Below are positions 57,861-64,000 of a stretch of 64,000 bases of DNA, one piece after another. This stretch comes from Micromussa lordhowensis (lineage: Eukaryota > Cnidaria > Anthozoa > Scleractinia > Lobophylliidae), in contig OZ026606.1 in assembly GCA_964020085.1 (NCBI GenBank), forward strand, positions 4,551,423 to 4,615,422, in the 5' to 3' direction. The notes under the pieces are model-generated. The model worked only from the letters and a program-made list of their open reading frames with translations, did no database searches and was not told the origin of the DNA. Positions within the stretch are counted from its first letter, which is position 1. Each line of letters starts with the position of its first letter. The translations under genes were made by a program, and so were the position numbers.

Positions 57861-59620
57861 AAAAAGTTTTGGAGAGTGTTCTGGTCTTAAAATAAATCGT
57901 GATAAGTCGGAAATTATGTTACTTGCAGATTTTGCTCACTCATCACTCAATCATAGCCTTTTCAAAAGTGTAAAAATAAAAGCATCTGTTAAAATTCTGG
58001 GGTTTCATTTTACATATGATTATCGCATCAAACAAAAGATGAGAATAAGGATAAGTTAAGGATATGGAGGTGGAGAGACCTCACAATTATTGGCAAAATT
58101 CAAATTGTTAAGACATTCATCATTCCAATATTACTTTATCGAGCAGGCATGATCTGCTTAGACAAAAATAAAATTATCTTTGACTTTATTTGGAACGGGA
58201 AAAGACCAAATCAAACGCCTAGCGCTTATTAGCGACATTGAAGATGGTGGACTCAAAGCTCCGCACCTAGACTCCATAATTAAAACCCAGAGAATATTTT
58301 GTTGCCAACGACTCGCAATTGAGCAACCCAGCAGTTGGAAAACTATACTTGTACACTACCTAAAACCTGTTGGAGGTAGATTTATCCTATGTTGTGACTT
58401 TGACGTTAAAACCTTGCCCATCAAGCTTTCAACGTTTTATGAGGAATCCCTTAAATACTTCGCAGAATGCTCCGCAGCATGCTCCGCAGCAAACCAAGGT
58501 AGCGCACAAAACCCCACAAATGTGGATCTTTCGAAAATAATTTTATGGAATAATAAAGCCATTTGTGTGGATGGTAAGTCTGTCTATAATAAAAGATTAG
58601 CAGATATAGGCATTCTCAGAATAGAAGACCTGATTTCTGAAGACAATAAGCTTATCACTAACAAACTACGAGAGTTGAATGTCTTTCCGTTGGATGCATT
58701 TAGACTTACTTGTGTAATTGAAGCTCTTCCAATTGAGTGACGCATATTTTTAAAAACGTGTAATCATTCTGTTACTGAGCCTTTCAACTTACAAAATCAG
58801 GTCCAGTTAAATTTAAATGGTCAAAATGTCTTACTCAGCAAAGCTGTATTTAAGATCATTTATAAGGAATTTCGAAATAGAAACATTACTCCACCCACAG
58901 CTCAACTGAAGTACAATGCTCAATTCGCATCGGATGGATTAGATTGGAAAAAGATATACAGCCTACCACATCGTGTTGCCTTGGACACAAAATCGCGCGA
59001 ATTTCAATATAAACTTCTAAAGAGATGTCTTGCCACGAATGTTCTCCTTAGCAAAATTGGGATAATTTCGTCTCCAGCTTGCTCTTTTTGTGGAGAAGCA
59101 GACGAATCTCTTTAACATATTTTTGTAACTTGCCATTACACTAAAAAAATTCTGGGCAGAAGTTATAAAATGGGTGGGCAACCTAGGTATTGAAATTGAA
59201 CCTCTTTCCGATAGAGACATAATGTTTGGTATAATGAGTTGCAAAAGAGACTTGCTTGTAAACCATATTTTGTTGATTGCAAAAATATATCTATTCTTGC
59301 AGATGTAATAAGATCAAACCTTCCATTGTAGTATCAAACGCTAGGATTAAGATGATTTACCAACTCGAAATGATGGTTGCCAAATCTCGTAATAAGTTAC
59401 CCATCCATCTTTAAAAAATGGAGCGAGTACATTGCCTTAGATGAAACTAATGCAACTCTAATGTAGTAATGCGTTGTTACAACCGTAAATGAGAGTATAC
59501 GTTTTATCTGTAAGGAGGTCCACCGTGTATTATGTGTGTATGTATCTGTAAGTGAGTAAGTATGTGTATGTATCTGTAGGTAACTTCTAAGATGAAATAA
59601 ATAAATAAAATACAAAAAAA
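57861..59620 (+). pseudogene. 5'-truncated L1/Tx-like LINE inside gag
   Basis: The plus-strand decayed frame of the C-terminal half of an RT protein starts within the RT (SFGECSGLKINRDKSEIM) and continues through FIIPILLYRAGMICL and FDFIWNGK. The longest intact part is 58180-58740. It ends with REFQYKLLKRCLATNVLL and a CSFCGEADESL zinc motif. Frameshifts and stops occur throughout. The 3' end has a short TATGTATCTGTAAGT-type repeat and an AATAAATAAATAAA / A-rich tail (59595-59620). It interrupts the gag of the minus-strand Ngaro-like element. Confidence 0.75.
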
Positions 59621-59621
59621 C

Positions 59622-60034
59622 CCCGGATGAATTCCATCTGAGCTCTCCTTTGCCTGCGCTGACCAAAGCTACGTGGTTCCCTAAAGCTTTCTGGCCTGGC
59701 ACTGCTCTTAAATGCTTTGTTCACCTTGGACATTTTGTCAAACACCTTCTCCGTCTTCCTTGTCACCCAACAAGACAAGCAGGTACCTTCGAAACTGATC
59801 GTCTGAATCCAAAAGCTTCCCTTTCAATGACTGGAAAACGGCCGAAAAATAACTGACCTTCTCGTGCTCGCTCTCCATGGCCACAACCTTCAGCTGTAGG
59901 ACTTGCTCGAGTAATGCATTCTTACAAAATGGCAAGTTCTTAGAGTTCGCCGTTCGCACAATCTTTCCCAAGATGGCGTCCACGCTATCGTTCTGGAATC
60001 TCAATTGCTTGCAAGTGGCCCACCTAGAACACAA
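59622..60034 (-). pseudogene. Gag N-terminal part of the Ngaro-like element
   Basis: Frame from ATG 60034 reads a helical Gag-like domain (ALLEQVLQLKVVAMES, YFSAVFQSLKGKLLDSDDQF, YLLVLLGDKED) to a stop near 59738. After a frame change it continues with VNKAFKSSARPESFREPRSF, up to the LINE tail. The assignment to gag rests on position and on the zinc knuckle across the LINE. Confidence 0.5.
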
Positions 60035-60128
60035 CAGAGGAACAAGCCATCCTCATGAGCAATTTTCATGCGGCATAGTCATGAAGTGACACTACAAGCA
60101 CAATTTGCCCAGTAGTTCTGTCCATTGT

Positions 60129-61030
60129 TCATTCATATTTTTTCGTTATTCGTATATTCATTCCTATAATTCCAGTCCAATACAACCAGTCCAGCATCAT
60201 GTACATTTGACACAATACGATTACGAGTATCTCTCTTATTTCATCCTGTTCACCGCAATGGTGCCACACGGCACAGCAATAATATAAATGTGGCAACAGA
60301 TAGGAATTGTATAATTTGGTCTTGGTGTCAGTGTTAATTAATTTTGTTATGCCTTTGCATAACCTGTATCTGATTGCTAATCCTACGTACTGTGTCCGCC
60401 ACATGCTCAGTAAAATTGAGATCTTTGTCAATGGTAACACCTAATAATTTCATGCTGCATACTAAACTAATAATACTACTGCCAAGACCGTAGGCAGGTA
60501 TAGCGGTGGGCATATCGGTGAATGAATGAATGAATGAAAGACTTTATTTAAGTGTCAGCAGTATTTAGCTTTACCCAACCACATGGTGAGGAATTTATCA
60601 TGGTTAACTGCAAAACCATTACTACTGATCATTCTTATGTAAATAGCGCTATATAAGTACTTTATTATTATTATTATTATTATTATTAAACCACTCACAA
60701 ACAATCTGAAGATCGCTTTGCATTTGCCGATGAATCAATGAGGAATCATTACCAATGGAAATTATCATCAGTATATGCACTGACTTTGGATGACAGACCA
60801 ATGAGAAATAGGTCATTAATATATATGTTAAATAGTAAAGGACCCAATACTGATCCTTGTGGTATTCCCCTAGTAAGAGAACACCAATTGGAGAATTGAT
60901 CTCCAAGCTTAACTCGAGCCCTTTGAAAACGATCTGTGAGATAGTTCTCAAATAATAAGCAGCTACTGCTATTAATACCATAGGCAGCTAGCTTAGCTAG
61001 CAGCATGTCATGTGGTATACTATCAAATGA
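60129..61030 (-). pseudogene. LINE reverse transcriptase fragment
   Basis: The minus strand reads SFDSIPHDMLLAKLAAYG, LTDRFQRARVKLGDQFSNW, GIPQGSVLGPLLFNIYINDL and SAYTDD, the RT boxes of a CR1/Jockey/I-type LINE. After a (TTA)n and a GAATGAATGAATGAAAG-flanked insertion it resumes with TDTKTKLYNSYLLPHLYYC. Frameshifts abound. Its left edge adjoins the Ngaro-like gag and its right edge adjoins repeat unit C. Confidence 0.75.
60661..60687. repeat. TTA microsatellite
   Basis: About nine TTA units, following AGCGCTATATAAGTAC. It is the tail of a small retro-insertion inside the LINE fragment. Confidence 0.85.
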
Positions 61031-62078
61031 AGCTTTATGCTTCGTTCTTTCTCATTTAACTTGATGAAACAACTTCGCAGCTGTAAAAATCAATGAAGCT
61101 GTTGGAAAAAGAATTTGAAAGGCCTCAAAGATTAGGTATGTGGCTCTTAACGAATAACATCGATTCGCATTCCATCGAATGGGAACTTAGAGTGTTTATA
61201 AACATTAGGGTGCTGAGACTGCGCAATACGGACTGGAAATCATCTTTAAGTACGCCATTCTTCGACCTCGCTTTTTTTGGCTCCCTACCCCTCCCCCGTT
61301 TTACTCCTGCAACGCAGGCTATAAGAACAGCAAAAGCACGACGTTTGAGACCACTCAGTTGGGCTGAGCTGGCTGAATTAAGTTTGGCGACCACGTAGCA
61401 TGGCAGGTTTGCCGTGCCGCACTGCAGTAGCGCGACTTGGCCTTGCCGAACTGAATTCATAGTCTGCTACATCAGCTGTCGTTGCTTTCTACCATTTAAA
61501 ATGGTCTTCAAAGCAAACTTCTATGGATATTCGGCGCGACTGAATTAAATTCATGCCACTGCCGAGCCAAATTCATTTGAGTTTGGCACTGCAGTAGCAG
61601 AACATTTCGACTAGGCCTTAATTCTAGTAATAAGATGTAGCTACATCAGATGTAGTTTTGGCGAGACTCTCAAAACAATGCTTAGGCGAGTCATTTTCGT
61701 TTATTTACAGTTTTAAACCTGACTGGAATTGACAAATGATTAAGCCAAGTAAAGACTACGAATGTTGATGAGTTTTAAAAATGATCGAAACTCTAACAAT
61801 TCATAACTTTCTTAACGAAATTTTAATTCGATTTAATGCAGTTCTGGTAGCTATCTACAAATATAAAAAAATTCTATATACACAAAAGAATTTATAAACG
61901 TACTGGTATAAAATTTGTGAGATAGTGTATCTCTTACTTTTTTGACTTTGCTTTAACTTTCTGAATGGTGTCTTTTTTCCGGCTACAAAACCCTGGCTCG
62001 ATTTACCCCAGAGGAAAGACCTTAAAAGCAGGTTAAATTCCTTTTTTTTTCATAAAGATTGATTGTGTCTAGTGTCTT

Positions 62079-62486
62079 TACTTGCCCCAACCGAATATAT
62101 TACCAGCTGGTTGGATGAATAACAGTACATCAGTGTCTACGTCTAGCTACAAGTTCAGTGATAAGGCCTCTCACATTTTCAAATATCTGAAGAATTCTCG
62201 AGATTGTCGCACACTACGTTCGGCAGATTGTTTCCATGTTTTGGATCACGCCTCCAGTAGTTTCCACCTTAAGACAAATGAGGCTATTCATATTCAAAGA
62301 GAACAACCCTCTTTAAATCAACAATTACACCATGTAAATCTAAACCTATCCTTATAATTATGACACTTTTGCGCTTTGCGTCATTTTGTTGTTACAATTA
62401 GCACTTTTTTACTTATTATAAATTCTACTTCCAACGCTTTGTAATAAATCAACTGAAGATGACAGGAGAATCTGTCGTAACATGTC
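62079..62486 (+). pseudogene. Penelope-like element 3' end, hammerhead-like core broken (unit C)
   Basis: Same frame as in units A and B, ending HHVNLNLSL, the most typical ending of the three. The ribozyme-like motif at 62453-62486 keeps CTGAAGA and the hairpin, but the conserved GAAA has become GTAA, which should abolish hammerhead activity. Confidence 0.6.
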
Positions 62487-62826
62487 TTTGAAACGAAAAC
62501 GTTTTATCGTTTACCGTTTAAATTCTTGACTTGCCTGCTATTATCAAAACCCTTTGAAAAGTCAAGGTAAATGATGATAAAAAAGATTTGAAACTCAAGT
62601 AAGTAAAAATTATTTAAAAAAGAGCAATACTAAACAATAGAAAAACGGTAACAAACTTATGGCCTCCGTCTGACAATAAAATATTCAGGGTGACGTTAAA
62701 AAACCATCATAACTATGTATTTACAATGATTTATCGTTCCCAGATCTCTTGTAGACGAATGCTATATTTGCGGATGTTCATCCTATATAGTGAGGTCCAA
62801 AAACTAAACTTCAGACAATAATATTC

Positions 62827-64000
62827 TCAGCTTGACTTCATTTTCTTCCTTATTTCTGGATAAGACGAAGAACGCTTTGCCAATGTCTTCTGGGTCTCCA
62901 TTTGATAGCAGGTCACAATTCCTTCTCGGATGTATTCTTTGATCAAGTCGTAAGACAGTTCCCCTCCTTGACTTTTCTTTATCGTCTCTCCGACCACAAC
63001 AGTCTTTATGCCACTGAGCTTGATCAAAGGTGCACATTCATCACACGGAGGTTTTGTGACAAACAAGACTCCATCTGTCAAATCCTTGGTGTTCCGCACC
63101 AGGAGGGCATTTTGTTCGGCGTGGATGACATAAGGGAACTTTGTCTCCAACTCAGCATCAGTGTCAGAGGCTCGTGGAAATTCACCATATAACGCCTTGG
63201 ATGGAAAGCCATTCCAACCAAGAGCTGCAACTTCTACTGGATTTTTACCCGTCACGATGACAGCTCCAACACCAGTCTTAGGGTCATCAGTCTGGCGAGC
63301 GAGCATCTTGGCAAAGATCATCATATGGTAAGCCATCTTGAAGTCGGGGTATTCTGCGTTGGCACCACAATCGCTTACCGCATTAGAATCTTCTGTAATC
63401 TTCACCTTTCTGAATACAATATCCTTGTCCATTGGCGCCTTGACAACGGCAATCCATTTCATTAGGGATCCAAAATCACTTTGGACTTGAGATTTCATCC
63501 TCTTATCCAGGCATGGCCAAGGAAGACATTTTTGAGCACACTCGATCCAATCGGTGTTCCACCAGTCTTGGAAAAGCGTCTCGTGGCAAATGTGAACATC
63601 CACTGGTGTTATTTCTTCTGGAAGCCTCCTCTCGTCTTTCGTCAAAACCCTCTCTTCAACGCAAGGGACGAAAACCGACTGACCTACTGGGCTAACTTTG
63701 AACAGATTATCTGCTCTCGCCAACTCTCCTTCGTCTTCTGATTCCGGTTCTATAGGTAGATAAAACACACGAGATACTCTGGACTGTACAAGAAGCTTAG
63801 CACAAAGGGAGCAAGGTTTCCGGGAAACGAAGACTTTACAACCCTCTAGTTTGCCACAATGGTTGACCATGACACGAGTGACTCCATGGACGCCATCACG
63901 ACTGCAATCGGCAGCCAATACTCGATCGTTTGGCAAAACAAACACCACTCCAACTTTCTTGAATTTCTTTGAGTTGCTGTTATTTTTATGTGACTGTTCT
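62827..64000 (-). CDS. CDADC1: CDADC1-like double cytidine deaminase, copy C (partial)
   Basis: Open frame from the stop at 62827 to the window end, at least 391 codons; the N-terminal start (about 45 residues) lies beyond 64000. It differs from copy A at only a few residues and is closer to A than to B; like A it has the Cys-Gly pair that B lacks. N-domain: PCSLC with HGV. C-domain: HAEQNALL and KPPCDECAP intact. No stop or frameshift is visible. Orientation and the facing Penelope-like tail are as in the other units. Confidence 0.87.
   Translation of the reverse strand, partial: EQSHKNNSNSKKFKKVGVVFVLPNDRVLAADCSRDGVHGVTRVMVNHCGKLEGCKVFVSRKPCSLCAKLLVQSRVSRVFYLPIEPESEDEGELARADNLFKVSPVGQSVFVPCVEERVLTKDERRLPEEITPVDVHICHETLFQDWWNTDWIECAQKCLPWPCLDKRMKSQVQSDFGSLMKWIAVVKAPMDKDIVFRKVKITEDSNAVSDCGANAEYPDFKMAYHMMIFAKMLARQTDDPKTGVGAVIVTGKNPVEVAALGWNGFPSKALYGEFPRASDTDAELETKFPYVIHAEQNALLVRNTKDLTDGVLFVTKPPCDECAPLIKLSGIKTVVVGETIKKSQGGELSYDLIKEYIREGIVTCYQMETQKTLAKRSSSYPEIRKKMKSS

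Larger units (their letters stand above)
48850..60100 (-). mobile_element. Ngaro/DIRS-like tyrosine-recombinase retroelement with two nested insertions
   Basis: Read on the minus strand: gag start (60034-59622), gag zinc knuckle (57860-57720), RT-RNase H (57128-55167 and 50860-50743), recombinase (50662-49364) and a 3' untranslated region. Subtracting the LINE (57861-59620) and the CACTA-like element (50864-55163) leaves about 5.2 kb, a normal length. Order gag-RT-RNase H-recombinase, no protease or integrase, and a repeated 3' segment (48853-48899 and 49182-49227) fit Ngaro/DIRS elements with split direct repeats. The matching 5' repeat was not found. Stops and frameshifts show it is dead. 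It interrupts the right end of repeat unit B. Confidence 0.75.
61029..64000. repeat. Segmental repeat unit C (deaminase unit, cut by window end)
   Basis: Third copy of the deaminase unit, matching unit A from about 38150 onward (GAAGCTTTATGCTTCGTTC). The first 0.7 kb of the unit, including the hAT-like MITE, is missing; a LINE fragment takes its place. The junction lies in an AAGCTT-type microhomology shared with the LINE. It continues beyond 64000. Confidence 0.9.

Overview
The window is animal nuclear DNA, most probably from an anthozoan cnidarian such as a stony coral. The evidence is GT-AG introns with small exons, AT-rich introns packed with foldback elements, tRNA-derived SINEs, and Penelope-like, Ngaro/DIRS-like and L1/Tx-like retroelements of types common in coral genomes. 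Nothing bacterial or viral is visible. All identities come from reading the sequence; no database search was run.

Layout. (1) 491-4820, plus strand: the last four coding exons of a TLDc-domain protein resembling MEAK7. (2) 8184-27865, minus strand: a nearly complete aminopeptidase P gene (XPNPEP2-like). It has 24 phase-consistent coding exons, all five expected metal ligands, a C-terminal GPI-signal-like tail and a tentative signal-peptide exon. Its introns hold several hairpin elements, two tRNA-like SINE-type insertions and a fragment of a Crypton-type tyrosine recombinase. (3) 26-34 kb: mostly foldback elements, plus one possible plus-strand terminal exon near 33.9 kb. (4) 34.6-36.8 kb: candidate minus-strand exons of a gene I could not name. 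(5) 37.4-64 kb: a segmental repeat present three times (37.4-42.3, 44.2-48.8, 61.0-64.0+ kb). Each copy carries an intact, intronless two-domain cytidine/dCMP deaminase gene (CDADC1-like) on the minus strand, facing the 3' end of a Penelope-like element with a hammerhead-ribozyme-like motif.

Between repeat copies B and C, 48.85-60.1 kb is a nested transposon stack. A Ngaro/DIRS-like tyrosine-recombinase retroelement (gag zinc knuckle, RT-RNase H, recombinase) is split in the RT-RNase H region by an exactly 4.3-kb CACTA-like DNA element, which itself contains a 515-bp palindrome. It is split in gag by a 5'-truncated LINE. With both insertions removed the host element is about 5.2 kb.

The protein genes do not form an operon or an obvious shared pathway. 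The most notable feature is the amplified, intronless, apparently intact deaminase family embedded with a ribozyme-bearing retroelement tail. Copies differ by a solo-LTR-like insertion upstream of copy A, two missing codons in copy B and a broken ribozyme core in copy C.
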